A DNA stretch of 64,000 bases from Dendrocalamus latiflorus (GCA_017311315.1 CM029631.1:4805360-4869359), one strand, 5' to 3'. Shown: positions 22,613 to 34,610, counted from the stretch's first letter. The notes: a model not told the origin generated them from the sequence alone. Program-made: numbers and translations.

Positions 22613-24431
22613 AAATTAATCCCGTGTGATATCTTCAATACTGTGTGCGTGTCCTGATCCTGATGCGGTACAAGTAATACCTTTGTGTAATAACGCCAAT
22701 TTATGCGGTCGTCATCCATAGCAATCGACCCGGCCACCGGTAATTGATATTGAGAGAAATTCCTGAACTTAATATTTTCAGTGGTGCCTTTCAGGGAACA
22801 GCTTCGAATTGATCAGTCCGTTGTATGCGGCTAGAAGATGTGCTTGTTAATAACTGAAAGGTCGGTGTGGGTCCTAAATCCTAATGAACCTTTCAATCAC
22901 CAACAGTGTAACAGTGTAAGCATGTAGGAGTCCAGCTAATGGCCTATGGCGACTTGCAAAACGAGTTAGTTGTACATCGTTCTTTATTACTGCCAACCTC
23001 GTAGGAGAATTGGGCAAAGCTAGGGCGGTGGATACTGTAATTAGCATTCCACTCCACCCTCGGAATCATAATAATTTATTTGTTTGGGTTATTTTCACAA
23101 AACAACATAAACTTTCAACATTTAAGTGAGTTTTTTTTGTTACAATGAAGATGCACACGCACACACCACCACGACGCACACCACACGTGCGCGCACACAT
23201 GAGTGCGCCCACTTAGTACATGTTAGAAAGACGGAGGCCGGATATAAATCTGCGACATCATAAAATTTCTACTGAAAGCATACTCATGTTTCGAGAATTA
23301 ATATTGTACATGTTTGTCAAAAAACCATCATAAACATACTGCTCCACCCCTTCTCTCTAGACGCATAAATCTAGACCTATCTAAATAGGTGACGCTCCGA
23401 CGAGGCCCCATTAGTGCTGAGGACCGGGAGGTTGTCCTCTCCAACGACATGGCCGCGCTCACCGCCTAACCCCCAGGACAGCTTCTTCCTCGCTGGATCA
23501 TGGACCGTGACTACACCGACGGCGACGCCTTCAACTTCAAAGGCTTTGCCTTTGACCCCTTCTTACATTCACCGCCACCCCAAGAACCCACGGCCGTCGA
23601 GCTCGAGCATTCTCATTGCCGTAACTCCCAACGCAGTTGCTCCTCGTTTTTGCTGCCACCGAGGATCTCGATTGTCAGGCGGTGGTGTACAAACTCGGGT
23701 AGGACAAGGGCGACGATGAGGATCCTGATTTTAGTACTGTGCCGTGCTGACGACTCAGGAGCGGGAACAGCGATGCAAGAGAAGGACAACAGCTCAGGAT
23801 CGCAAGAGAAGGTGCGACGATGTAGTTCTTAGATGGGGGTTAGGGAACAGTGGAAGAAGGCCCTATGTGGATCGGGCGTGCCTGAGTCATGCTGTGCCGA
23901 ACGTGCTTGGACCGTGCCATGCCGAACAAGGTACTATTTGTGTTGTGCTGAACCGGCCTGACGTGCCAACCCAAGCACAATATGACTAGCCGGGCCGGGC
24001 CGGGTTGGCAAGATGTTTAGCCTTGGACTGTGCCATACCTTGGCCAGGCTAATAATATCATGTTTTGGATTGGCACAGTTGGCCCGACCGACGTAGACAG
24101 CTGTACACAAATCTTAGTAGTTTGGTGTGGTCCGAGTTTATCAGGACTCGTAAGATCCTGGTCTGAGTACAACGAGAAGCATCCCACCATCGGAACCGTC
24201 CATTAGAAAGGGTAAAAAAAAAATGCCCACTGAGACCTAGACCTAGACCGAGACCGCGAGAGCCCCCAAGAAAGTTCCAAAAATACCTCCGACGCGTCTT
24301 CTCCAGACACCGATAAAAATCGCGACAGCTACTACCCGTGCTTGTTAATTAATCACCCCGCACCCAAAACGCCCAAAATAATGCACGACCCCAGCACACA
24401 ACACGCCCACGCAAATCCAGCCCACTCCAGT
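22613..24431. other. intergenic, upstream of the WRKY gene
   Basis: Includes a CA-rich stretch near 23.16 kb and a CCGGGCCGGGCCGGGTTGG patch near 23.99 kb of the kind found in hAT-like MITEs. ORF-like text at 23.41-23.99 kb has no domain and mixes frames. The 250 bp before 24512 are the likely promoter and 5' UTR of the WRKY gene; no TATA box could be assigned with confidence. Confidence 0.4.
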
Positions 24432-24452
24432 AGCAGCAGCAGCAGCAGCAGC
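24432..24452 (+). repeat. (CAG)n in the WRKY 5' leader
   Basis: Seven AGC/CAG units about 60 bp upstream of the WRKY start codon. Confidence 0.85.
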
Positions 24453-24511
24453 ACAACACGAGAGAACTCACCGAGTAGTGAGGGTTTTGGTCGGTCGGAT
24501 CGGGCCGTGGC

Positions 24512-27500
24512 ATGGCCGGCGCCGCCGGAGAGAGGCGGGGGGACTGGCCGTTCCCCGGCGACGCCTTCGCGGAGTACTCGTCGGCGGTGTTCGCCGAGCT
24601 CGGATGGCCGGGCGGCCTGGCCGCGGGCGCCGGGGAGCTGCCGGCGCTGGATCTGCCGGAGGCTGTGCCGGCTCCGGCGCCGGCGGCTGTGGCGCGGTCG
24701 GAGGAGATGGCAGCCAGGTCGGGCGACGCCGGCGCGCCGTCGAGCTCCAGCGGCGACGGCGACGGCACCGCACAGAACGCCGAGAAGCCGGTCGCCGAGG
24801 CAGCGTAAGTCAAGTAGCACCATCAGTAGGAGCTAGCTGAACGGCGTTTAGTTCTCCGGCGAGTTGCAGGGCTGTAATTAGGAGCTGAAACCCGTACAAA
24901 AATCAAACAACTACAATTTTCCCCCGAAGTGATCTCTCTCCCGTTCGCTTGCAACATGTTTACGTGGATTGCGCGTCCGTGAGGGGCAATCTGGTAAATA
25001 ATTGGCAGCATGTCTACGCAGATCTGTGCGCCGCGACGATTGTTGCGCCGTGATTTGCGTGCGTAGATTGTTCCCAGTTACACGCGGTTTTCTTGCTCTT
25101 CTTTTTTCCTCCCCCCCACCTTCTTCTTCCTTGTTTGAGTTTTGTTTATGTTCGCATTGATTTGCTAGCTTATACTAGTATTAATCTGTACTGTATTTCC
25201 GTATTCGTAAACCATTCGTATGTGTGCTCGTATGAATACGCGTATTTCTTTTGTTTGCAATTGATTTCTCTTGCTACGTCCCAATAGATCCAAACTATTT
25301 CGTAGCTAGTTGCACCGGCCGGTCAATGGATGCATGCTTCAGCAGTTGTTTAAGGCACTACTTCTTTATCTAACTATTTGGTCATACTCCATGCTTGCGA
25401 AACGTGTATACATCTAGTGGCTGGTGAAGATAGTACTCTTTCTTCTCCCAGTGAAACTGTGAAAGCCTTTATATACTTATGTCATATCTCATGACGGAGA
25501 AAGTATCTTGCGTAATGAAGTATATATGTTTAGTATACGAGTATTTAAGATCATCTAGGTGGTATAAATAATTTTTCAGAGGTAGTATATATTTTTTTCA
25601 ATATACTCCTTTTTGTGCGCATATATGAATGTGTTTACAAAATAAGTTAAAAATTCTATACCCCCTTACAATTTTTTGTATGAGTTATATTAGAGTATCT
25701 TGTAATTAGTATATAAGTATACCTAAAGTGATAAATAAGTATTTTAATTTTTTAAGTGGTATACTAGATATAAGATGTAATTACATTTGAGAATAAAAGA
25801 TATTTTTTGTATATATATTAGAGATTCTCCCCGTGAAGCTAGAACGTGTTTTTCATGCTCCCACTTTTCCCGCTCTGAGATCTGCATGTCAGCAACGTTG
25901 GCGGCGCGCGAGAGGCAGCTAGTGGGGTGCTCTGACCTGACGACCGACCAATTTCTTTGTCTTACCTTGCTAAGTTCATCGCACATTAAATCCAGCTTGC
26001 ACTCTCCAGCCTACGCAGCAGTAACTGCAGCGGAAACGGCTGCTCTTATCTGTTCATGGTTTCATGAGTATTTTCACCGAAAAGCTCTTGAGTCTGCATC
26101 ATCACTTTTGACATATAGCTAGCTTTGCATATGCAGGAGCGTCAAGCCGGCGATCAAGAAAGGGCAGAAGCGGGCGCGGCAGCCGCGGTTCGCGTTCATG
26201 ACCAAGAGCGAGATAGATCACCTCGAGGATGGCTACAGATGGAGGAAGTATGGGCAGAAAGCAGTCAAGAACAGCCCTTTCCCAAGGTGATCGATAGCCG
26301 ATTGCTTGTGTCTCGTGTGTGCTATCTAGCTAGCTATATCTAATTTTATGTATACACGCGCATGAACAAGCTTTGATTTCTCAATTGATACTGCTTTTCT
26401 CGCTGGCATCCAAATACCATGTATGCACATTGTGTATGTGAAACCTCTTCTATCTGTGTGAACAACTGTGCTGCATATATACTACTCATTTCGGTTTTTG
26501 GTCAAGAGCACCTTTTCAAGAACAGCCAACAGAAACGTACTTAGTCTTTCAAGTTTTTTCGTAGTCTTAAGGTCTCTTTCTTGTTGTTTAGTACTCTTCA
26601 GTGTTGAAGCTTTGAGTCTAAGAGCTCGTGTAACTTTTGGCTGCATATATCCCAAGTGGATATAGAGGCCGGATTTTATATCCGTTATCTAAAAAAAGAG
26701 AAACGTACTTTTTTTATGCATAGATCTTTTACTCATTTCGGTTTTTGGTCAAGAACACCATTTTAAGAACAGTCAATAGAAACGTACTGTTTTGATGCAT
26801 AGATCTTTTGGGGCTTTTCCATAAAAAAAAACACGCGCAAACACACACATATATATAGATGACATACACTTTTTTTACCAGGTATAATTAACATAGACCT
26901 TGACCAAGTGTAAGGTCCCGCTCCAGTGGGTTTCTGCTTCTGGTTTTTTTATTTCTATCTTCTTAATTTCGTTTTTTTAGTTTTTTTGTCTTTTCTTTAT
27001 TTTTCTCTTATTCCTTCGTATTGTTCATAATAATATAACCTTTTCTTATTTTAAATTTAATTAAGCAGAAAAAACTAACATCATCAGTATATTTTTAACC
27101 GTTACAGTATAAAAAAAGCTAGAAACGTGGGCTTATAAGTCCTCTGAAGCACCTAAGTGTGGTTTGCTCATTCATTTGCCTTCGGAGCACCACCTAAGTG
27201 TGGTTTGCTCATTCATTTGATTAGCCTAGAGTAATTAGTAGGACTCAACTGGATGTTTGCCTCTGATCAATTAACCATGCATTACTGAATTTTTTTTGGG
27301 TTCGTGGTTCTCATCATCTAATCCTTACAGTATACTACACCATTGTTCAATTGTTGATGTGCTTTACCTTTAGATTAGAACAAATTGCCGAACACATCTA
27401 GCTATGGAGGGCAGATACAGTGAGTGTTGATGACCTAGAAAGTATGCAATTATCTTGCAGTCGAACATTTTTCTTATTTTGTGTAGGCATGTATATATTT

Positions 27501-28192
27501 TACTTTGCGTCTAAATCCATGTGCTACTACTTGATTTGAAAAATTAGGTTCTGTATTATCCAGTTATGCTGTTGCTATGAAATTGCTTCATATCATCATC
27601 ATAAACATGGCTTTGCATCAGGCAAAAGGGCCGAATTTAACACAAGACAAAATTGGCTTTCTTGGGCAGGAGCTACTACAGGTGCACCAACAACAAGTGC
27701 ACTGTGAAGAAGCGCGTGGAGAGGTCTTCTGACGACCCCTCCGTGGTGATCACCACCTACGAGGGCCAGCACTGCCACCACACCGCCTCCTTCCAGCGTG
27801 GCAGCGGCGCGGCGCACGTCCACAGCGCGGCGGCCGTTGCCCTCGCGGAGCAAATGTCGTTCGTCTCGGCGCAGCAGCAGCTGTACAGCTTGCCCCCATT
27901 GCACCCACAGATGATAAATCCTCCATCCTCGGAGACCGTCGTTAGCTCGATGTCGACGACGTCTTTGCAGCAGTTGAACAGCTGCGAGGAGCTGCGGCGG
28001 ACTAGCTATAGCCCGACAGCGTCGACGACAATGGCGCAGTCACCGTCGTCGTCGGTGCCTCCGGCTGTTCCATTTGACAAGGGACTACTTGATGATATCG
28101 TGCCTCCTGGAGTAAGACATGGAGGACAAAATATGGTAAATATTGGATATGGATATATACATAGAGAGAGAGAGAGAGAGCGCGCGCGCTAA
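24512..28192 (+). CDS. group IIc WRKY transcription factor
   Basis: Three exons: 24512-24804, 26137-26286 and 27670-28192, joined in frame by GT-AG introns, giving 321 residues if the last exon runs to its stop. Residues 1-98 are Ala/Gly/Pro-rich and acidic. A basic stretch (KKGQKRARQPR, about 105-115) is a likely nuclear signal. The WRKY domain (about 120-186) holds DGYRWRKYGQKAVKNSPFPR with WRKYGQK at 133-139 and a zinc site Cys153-x4-Cys158-x23-His182-x-His184, the group IIc pattern. The second intron interrupts the domain after PFPR, the classic R-type WRKY intron position. Such proteins bind W-box DNA (TTGAC) and act in stress, defence or development; the specific role is not readable here. 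The tail contains DKGLLDDIVPPGVRHG, after which the frame runs into a GA/GC microsatellite, so the true C-terminus may differ (a splice donor ATG/GTAAAT at about 28135 could lead to a short exon near 29124-29165). Confidence 0.93.
26543..26698 (+). mobile_element. 5'-truncated LINE 3' end in WRKY intron 2
   Basis: 156-bp insert ending GGATTTTATATCCGTTATCT plus an A-run, flanked by the 12-bp direct repeat AGAAACGTACTT (26531-26542 and 26699-26710). A variable-length target duplication plus an A-rich tail is the signature of LINE target-primed insertion. The surrounding intron carries a tandem duplication: TACTCATTTCGGTTTTTGG with its following 60 bp occurs before (26484) and after (26730) the insert. 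Confidence 0.82.
26927..27160 (+). repeat. MITE family 5 copy in WRKY intron 2
   Basis: Contains TTCTGCTTCTGG at the left, TTTTCTCTTATTCCTTCGTA in the middle, AGAAAAAACTAACATCATC, and a right end around GAAACGTGGGCTTATAAG. Matches copies at 46.09 and 47.42 kb. Confidence 0.6.
28163..28189 (+). repeat. (AG)n-(CG)n compound microsatellite at the WRKY 3' end
   Basis: Nine AG units followed by four CG units. As read it encodes an Arg/Glu tail right before the stop, which is unusual for a WRKY protein. Confidence 0.85.
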
Positions 28193-29586
28193 ACGAAAAT
28201 TACTTTGATCCCAAAGAGTTTGGTGCTAATGGTTATATGTGCAAATGAACCTCGCTTAAAAAAAATGAAACGCATGCAATTTCCTTTTGAAATGGTATAT
28301 AAGCTCTTTTTTATTTAGTTAACATAATCTCAGTTAATTATTTGCCTTCTTGATAACCATATTTCTCCAACTTTTTGCTAGTCATTTCATGAATGTTTTT
28401 GTATTGCATAAAATTAATTCTCTCTCATGCAACAACTCAAATATCTAGACTTTGCTGGCGTATACATATGAATACATGTACAGCAGGCTTTAATTCGTTT
28501 GGTTGTTGCATGCCTATATGTATAGTACGTAGCTGGCTGTACATAGCTAGTATGCATATGCATGGTCATATCAATATACTAGCATGCATGGTATGTATTT
28601 ATAGATGATTCGTATATATGCACGGCAATATGCTTATAAGTTGTTCGAAGTGGTAATTGGCAATATATATACCACCTCACAGTGCGACCAATATGCACGG
28701 AGATCTGCATGTCTAGTACATGTGAATTAATGGGTTAGAAAATAAAGTTTATATCTTTTGTGCATATCTAGTTTATATGCGTACATGCATTGTACGTAGG
28801 TATAGTAGTTGGTGTACTGAAGACAGCATATACACTTGCACCAATAAAGTTTTGACGAGTTCTTTTCTCATGCATGAAGAGAACAAAATGCTATCCCTTT
28901 CAACGTACTTGTTGCCATCTACAAAAAGACGCATCCATACACAGTGTTCTATTGGATGAAAGATGTATATGCATATTTATACTTGTGCACATGAAAAGAA
29001 ACTAATGCCTCTTTTTTTTCTGTCGAGTACTAACTTTACCTAATCTAATTCAAGTGTGTTAGTCATTGCAGACTTATCTCCCTAGCTACATATTCTAGCT
29101 ATTTGAAGTCATGTGTACTGTAGGCCAGAGGCAGCTGGCAGCAGGAAGGCAGATCAAGCAGCTAGGGTTTTCGGCACCTGCAGAATCTATCAATAGTTGA
29201 ACGAGTTGGTCCTTCCATCATCTCTATAATGGTTTAAGAGTATATTTCCATCTGATTACAGACAGGCATTGATGGAGTGCTAGCTTTATCCAAACGATCA
29301 TGTTTGCTAGTGATTGCACACCTCATTGGACCTGCCGGTGGAGTATTTCTCATGGCAAATTTTATGCCCAATTAACCTTTAATTGTCTATTGGCTCTCGG
29401 CAGCATGCAGTCGATGAGTTGAATTCCTTAAGTTATGCCCCTCTAGCTTGTAGATAGTATAGTTGTCTGCATATGTACACTATTGTTAAATGATGTGTTG
29501 TACTAGTAACAGATCATTCGGCTTTTTGTTATTTACTCCTTTATATGAACCTTAACTATAGCTGAAATTAATACTGAAATCTTAAT
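28193..29586. other. WRKY downstream region
   Basis: AT-rich, no separate gene. At 29124-29165 an AG-preceded open stretch (13 codons and a stop) is in phase with a GTAAAT donor at about 28136; it is a candidate alternative last WRKY exon and nothing more. Confidence 0.35.
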
Positions 29587-29613
29587 TCTCTCTCTCTCTC
29601 TCTCTCTCTCTCT
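29587..29613. repeat. (TC)n microsatellite
   Basis: About 13 TC units, directly before a family 1 MITE. Confidence 0.85.
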
Positions 29614-29639
29614 TATGTGGTGCAAGGAATATGCTCGGC

Positions 29640-29912
29640 GCTGATCAACTCGGCTTCGGCTTCTGGCTTATTTTTCACTATTCATAAGTTTCGTCTTTTT
29701 CTGAACTTTTGGCTTTTTGTTGAACTTTTTTGCCGGTTCTTTTTTTCCCCGTATTTGTTTGTATTATACGTAATGGGCTAACATATTTTTTATATTTTTA
29801 AATTTTTTAAATTTAATTATGCTAAATAAGTCTCTATCAGCTACAGTGCTTTTTCAGCCAGCTACATTGTTTTCAGCTATGAGCTTTTCAGCTGAACCGA
29901 TCACCACCTTGC
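29640..29912 (+). repeat. MITE family 1 copy
   Basis: Close to the copies at 22.3 and 51.2 kb (TTTTTCACTATTCATAAG, GTATTTGTTTGTATTATACG, TTTAAATTTAATTATGCTAA, GAACCGATCACCACC). Non-coding. Confidence 0.8.
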
Positions 29913-30379
29913 TAGAAAAGTTGCTGTACCATATGCCATCTGCTCCAACTTTATGCTATCCTAGCAACTTTGAATTAATTTGGTGCATGTGGATGGAATG
30001 TTCCCTTCTGCTCGACCATGCCTATACATTAGTACTGGTACGTGTGAGATCCCGGCATGCATTACTGTTAGGCTACGTTGTGTTGGGCTTTTAATTGTCT
30101 TTTATTCTCCAAAAGTTAAAATAAATGAAGCTATTTTGCAAAGCAGATTTTTAAATTTAAAATTATATATATCATCTTTATCAATATCTTTATTATTTAT
30201 CTTCATCTTAAAATATACAAATAAAAATTATCAGCCCGCCCAGCCTCTTTAATTGCATGTCCTACGAAGGAGATGATGTGAATGCACCGCCGTATCTGGC
30301 TAGCTAGCTTAGCTGGGACTAATCTAATCTCCCCCAAGATTACGTTCCTACCTAGGAGTATGGTCTATCGTGACGATAA
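29913..30379. other. intergenic, no gene seen
   Basis: AT-rich with no domain-bearing ORF. Confidence 0.5.
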
Positions 30380-30661
30380 AGGCATCTCCAATGATTCTAG
30401 CTAGCAACTAACTATAAGACTTCCACATCATTTATATAGTACACACTAAAGCTAGTATTCTAAAGAACTATCTATAAGGATAGCTATTTGATGCTTACAT
30501 GCACACACAGAATTTATAGAGGCTGCCTCGTTTGGCGTTATAGACTAGTGCTTAAGGAAGAGCTGGTTCGGGTTTTTTTGCATACTCTCTTTCCTCCACA
30601 TAAGATATATGCTGATGTGTACATACATATAGCTAGCTGACTCAGACTATTGGAGATGTCC
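30380..30661 (-). mobile_element. MITE family 3 (Tourist-like)
   Basis: About 282 bp with ends (A)GGCATCTCCAATG and CTATTGGAGATGTCC. It is a reverse-oriented full-length relative of the copies at 61357-62429 and 62013-62293. Its 5' flank is TAA, while its 3' flank TTA also serves as the target site of the adjacent copy. Confidence 0.85.
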
Positions 30662-30664
30662 TTA

Positions 30665-30947
30665 GGGCATCTCCAATGGTTATAGCTAGCAACTAACTAT
30701 AAGACTTCCACATCATCTATATAGTACACACTAAAGTTAGCATTCTAAAGAACTATCTATAAGGATAGCTATTTGATGCTTACATGCACACACAGAATTT
30801 ATGGAGGCTGCCTCGTTTGGCGCTATAGACTATCTCTAGAGCTGTAGAGAGCTGCGTTCTCTTTCTTCATTTAATATCTTCCACGTAGGACAGTTGATGA
30901 CATGGACTCTCTTGTAGATAGCTGCTATAGACCCATTGGAGATGCTC
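30665..30947 (-). mobile_element. MITE family 3, chimeric copy
   Basis: 283 bp with TTA on both sides (30662-30664, 30948-30950) and ends GGGCATCTCCAATGG / CCATTGGAGATGCTC. The left 170 bp or so is nearly identical to the neighbouring element, but the right 115 bp is unrelated to it apart from the TIR, so this is a recombinant or a second subfamily. Confidence 0.85.
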
Positions 30948-31232
30948 TTATGGTTGTTCCATCGTCGGCGACGCTGGCTTTTCGCAAAAGGAGCGTGTGA
31001 ACCGGAGCTGGACGAAGCTGTCACGAAAACGCGTACGTCGGTGGGAAAGTGCGAGGAAAGCTGCGTGCTCCGGCGCTCTGATATCTCAGCGTCTGACGCG
31101 GGCAGGGTATCTGCGTGCATGTATTGCATATATAGCACCACTTGGCGCGCCTGAGCCTGTTCGTACTACCCCTTTACAGCAGATTCGTTTAGTTTGACGC
31201 GACCGATGACTTCAATTGTGGAAGTGTTTACG

Positions 31233-32337
31233 TATTGGACCCGTAGCAATGTTTTTTTTTCCAGTTTGGCCACCAAATACCTATTTCTGTAAAATTAGTC
31301 TTTTTCTGAAACTCAAAAGACATGGTAGACAATACGTAACACTTGTCGTGCTCCCTTGCTTGACAGGCCGGGTTACGCATGGCAAGAGGCTACGTCACGG
31401 GAGGCGATGGGCAGGCGCGACAACCGGGTGGGCTAGGGTTGCTATCGTGCTAGCACTGCTCGGCAATAGCCTGCCGAGCCACCCCTACTCGCTAGCCTGC
31501 TGCCTAGCGGCAGTGGCTCGGTAGGCGACTGAGATTCTCTTGCGGATGGGCAGGCGCCGCACACGTGGGCAGTGCAAAGTAGTGGGGCTGAGGAATCACA
31601 GGGGTAATGCGCACGATTTGCCTTCTGACGTGAGGGAATCATGTGAGTAATGATACGACACGACACAAAATTAGATTCTCATTTTTTTAGCGCTAATTGT
31701 GCTGCCTTCTCGTGCGCGCATATAAAATGGGAATAGCGATTGCATTGCTATCGATCGAGAGCATGACAAGGGAGAAGGAAACAAAAGCGAGATTTTTTTG
31801 CTAAGCGAGAGTGAGAAGGAAAAACTGTGATTTACCATCACAGTTGGAAGCATGTGGAGCGGGTAAATACTTTCGAAAAATGGTATGCTTCATTTGCATG
31901 CGAGCAATGTGCTTAACATATTATTAGCATTTCATTAGCGTAACCGTGGTTTTATAATGTAGAATGTGCTAGATAGTCATGTTTAGTTGACGGGTGTGTT
32001 TATGTAAGTAGCTTTGTTTATTTATTATAAGTAGCTACAGAAATACAGGCTGAAAAATAGTTAAAATAATTTTATCTATGTCCGCACACATATATTTACT
32101 GGTCTAGCATATATATATGTATATACGGGCTACAGAAATACCTAGCTACTGCATTTGCCCATCGCCTCCTGTGATGCAGCCTCCTGCCGTGCGCCACCCA
32201 ACCTGCCAAGCAAGGTGGCGCGATAGATAACACGTATCGCCTATCACGCCTTTCAAGCTCGGGGAGGGGATATTTTTGCAAAAACAGATGTTCAGGGGCC
32301 TAAATTGATAAAAAAAACGTTGCTATAGGGCCAAATA
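31233..32337. mobile_element. 1.1-kb element with long imperfect inverted repeats
   Basis: The arms 31233-31420 and 32145-32337 are inverted copies: TATTGGACCCGTAGCAATG against TATTTGGCCCTATAGCAACG at the ends, then CCTTGCTTG(A/G)CAGG(C/T)(C/T)GGGT, then GAGGC(T/G)(A/G)C(A/G)TCAC, then GAGGCGATGGGCA. The 720-bp interior has no recognisable transposase. Long TIRs suggest a non-autonomous Mutator-like or foldback element. No clean target duplication was found. Confidence 0.65.
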
Positions 32338-32391
32338 TTTGAACAGTTCTCAATTAATACTCCTATGGTCTCCAACTATAGATACAGGCAT

Positions 32392-32862
32392 AGGGATGGC
32401 AAAAACCTATTTTCGATGGGAAATGCTCTCCTATTTCTACTCTCTGTTAGCAATAGGTGGCTATATCCATCTCATCAGGAAATTGGTGGGGGAACAGCCC
32501 TAATAAGAATATAAATTCAAATAATATAATATTGATATAATTCCGTAACATTATCATATGATTACATATAAATATATAAATTTATTAACACATAAGATAA
32601 TAAAATGATACTAAATGAGCAATATGCTATGTATTATACCAAAATATATTAGATGGGGGACAAAATAACTATGTTATTAGACATGTAATATATCAATCTA
32701 CGTGATGAGTATTTATTGAGGGTATAATAGGAAGCGGGGATGAGCGAGACATATTTCCATCCCCATCCCCATATAAGGTAGTAGATATCTCTCCATACCC
32801 ACTTCCAAATAAGGGAATTCCCAAGGGTTGCTAGAGAGCGGACCAGTGCCATCCCCGGGAGC
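32392..32862. repeat. hAT-like MITE, degenerate
   Basis: Left end AGGGATGGCAAAAACC and right end GTGCCATCCCC are inverted, the AGGGATGGCAA type known from plant hAT elements. The interior has TCCATCCCCATCCCCATA and other decayed repeats. No ORF. Confidence 0.5.
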
Positions 32863-33462
32863 GAAGATAGGCCTCAAGCTACTAGGGCTACAGCTTGAGG
32901 CCTAGCCTAATTAGCAGCGGTCCCCTCATGTAGTATCGGGTCTTTCAATCTTGCTCGCTGTGGTCCAACCTATGGCACAAAGTCCAGCCCAGGACTCAGT
33001 TCAAAAAAAAAAAAAGTCCAGCCCAGGACTGAGAAGTGTTTTGAGGCCGAAGCGAGCCTATCCCTATAGATACCTGCAGAGGGGAATAGGCGGCCAATTA
33101 AAGAAGGTTAAATTTGGTGCGCTAAAAAGATTAAAGTTATCCTGTACACCGTCTCAACCAAAAAAACTTCGATACATGTTATATTGCAGACCACATATAT
33201 GAAAAGCAACCGCTCCACATGCCACACGTATGCATATGCGTAGCCCAGACCAATTGCCAGTGCGCGTACCATATGCGTGCACAAGCAGCCAACGTGCACA
33301 TGAGCAAGTCCATGCAGCATCCACGTACGCTTAAGCCCTTGCACCACATGCACAGGTCGTGCGGGGCGGCCGTTGGCGTGCCCCAAACCACAGTGAACGT
33401 TTCCAGCCAGTGCGAGCGCGCACGCCGACCGAATCTGATTAGGCGAGATGGGATCCGCATCA
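32863..33462. other. intergenic, no gene seen
   Basis: Contains a short direct repeat (AGTCCAGCCCAGGACT at about 32982 and 33016) on both sides of an A-run. Overlapping short ORFs lack domains. Confidence 0.5.
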
Positions 33463-33728
33463 GAGCAGGTATAATAAGGCTTAGTCAGCAGGCTAAAGCA
33501 AATATAATATCAACCAAATCTTACGTAGCAGAGAGAGAAAGGAAGGGAGAGAAGGAAGCTGGCTACTAAATTACAGCTCGCTATAGCACGTAAAAATATG
33601 CATTTCACTCACGTGAGGCCAAATAGTTATTGTAATAGCTACCTTAATGTATGAACTATTTTTTGAAGGCTATAGATGAAATGGACAAGTGTTATAGGCA
33701 CTAGTTGGCTATACTATTGTACTTGCTC
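33463..33728 (-). mobile_element. MITE family 2 (Tourist-like, TSD TCA)
   Basis: 266 bp, TIRs GAGCAGGTATAATA and TACTATTGTACTTGCTC, flanked by TCA on both sides (33460-33462, 33729-33731). Sister of the copies at 6.2, 61.0 and 61.5 kb. Confidence 0.92.
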
Positions 33729-33740
33729 TCATTCGGGTTA

Positions 33741-33965
33741 GAGCAAGGCTAATAATATAGCCTTCAGCTAGCTGTATAGACACTTACAGCCCATTTATAT
33801 AGTAGTTTACAGCCAGCTGAAGGCTGTATGACCCACCCCTTTCTCTCACAAAGTTTTTTGGTTCTTGTGCTTCAGCTGGCTGTAAACTTACAACCCACCT
33901 CTCTTCTCTCTCCTCCACCTCAGCATACAGCCTACTCTACTAACAGCCTCTTATTATACTTGCTC
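33741..33965. mobile_element. Tourist-like MITE, separate family (TSD TTA)
   Basis: 225 bp, ends GAGCAAGGCTAATAATA and TATTATACTTGCTC, flanked by TTA (33738-33740, 33966-33968). The TIR start resembles family 2 but the interior is different and contains its own inverted motif, CAGCCAGCTGAAGGCTGTA / CAGCTGGCTGTAA. It lies 12 bp from the preceding family 2 copy. Confidence 0.9.
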
Positions 33966-34039
33966 TTAGGCACCGCGCGCCTCTTCTCCAAGTAAGGGCG
34001 TGCCGCGCGCGACTCACTTTCCCACCGAATCATGCATGT

Positions 34040-34610
34040 CTAGGAGTGAAAACGGATCCAATATAGATTAGATAGTACTTAAATTATATTCATATCTATA
34101 TTTTTTTCTCGAATTTGAATACAAATCGAACAAACATCGGATATGAATAGTCGAATACGGACAGGACAAATGTCAGATATAAATTCAAATCGAATATCTA
34201 TTCAATTCAATCGGATCCAGATATCCTCATAACTTATGCAGTATGGAAACATTAATAATATTTTATCCTCGTACAATCACGTATAATCATTTCTAACTCG
34301 TATATTTCATCTAAAGAAACATGAATTCACGTTCAATTAAAAAATTTGTCCAACTAATTAGTCGTATTGTAACAAAATATGCATATTTTTTTTCATCAAA
34401 TACGAATATGGATACAGATAGTCTGGATAAGATAATATTATGGATGGTAAAAGTTTATACTATATTCGTATCTATATTTTTTATATGAATTCAAATATGA
34501 ATATAAATATGATAAAAATTATTAATCAGGTAAGAAAAATCTATAATATATTTATATCCTATCAAATATGATAACTAAATAATATAGATAATTCAAATAC
34601 GAATATTTAT
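34040..34610. repeat. AT-rich decayed repeat
   Basis: Long A/T-rich block rich in GAATATGGATA, CGAATAC and ATTCAAAT motifs, as in hAT-derived grass repeats starting GTGAAAACGGATCC (present at 34047). No ORF and no clear right terminus. Confidence 0.4.

Noticed and set aside
23414..23990. Moderate GC ORFs between 23.4 and 24.0 kb
   Set aside because: Overlapping frames without domains or splice context; not supportable as a gene.
24349..24840. Several minus-strand and alternative-frame ORFs over WRKY exon 1
   Set aside because: Shadows of a GC-rich first exon; only the 24512 frame joins correctly to the WRKY domain exons.
33219..33569. 116-codon ORF next to a family 2 MITE
   Set aside because: It runs into the MITE, has no domain and has no matching splice signals.
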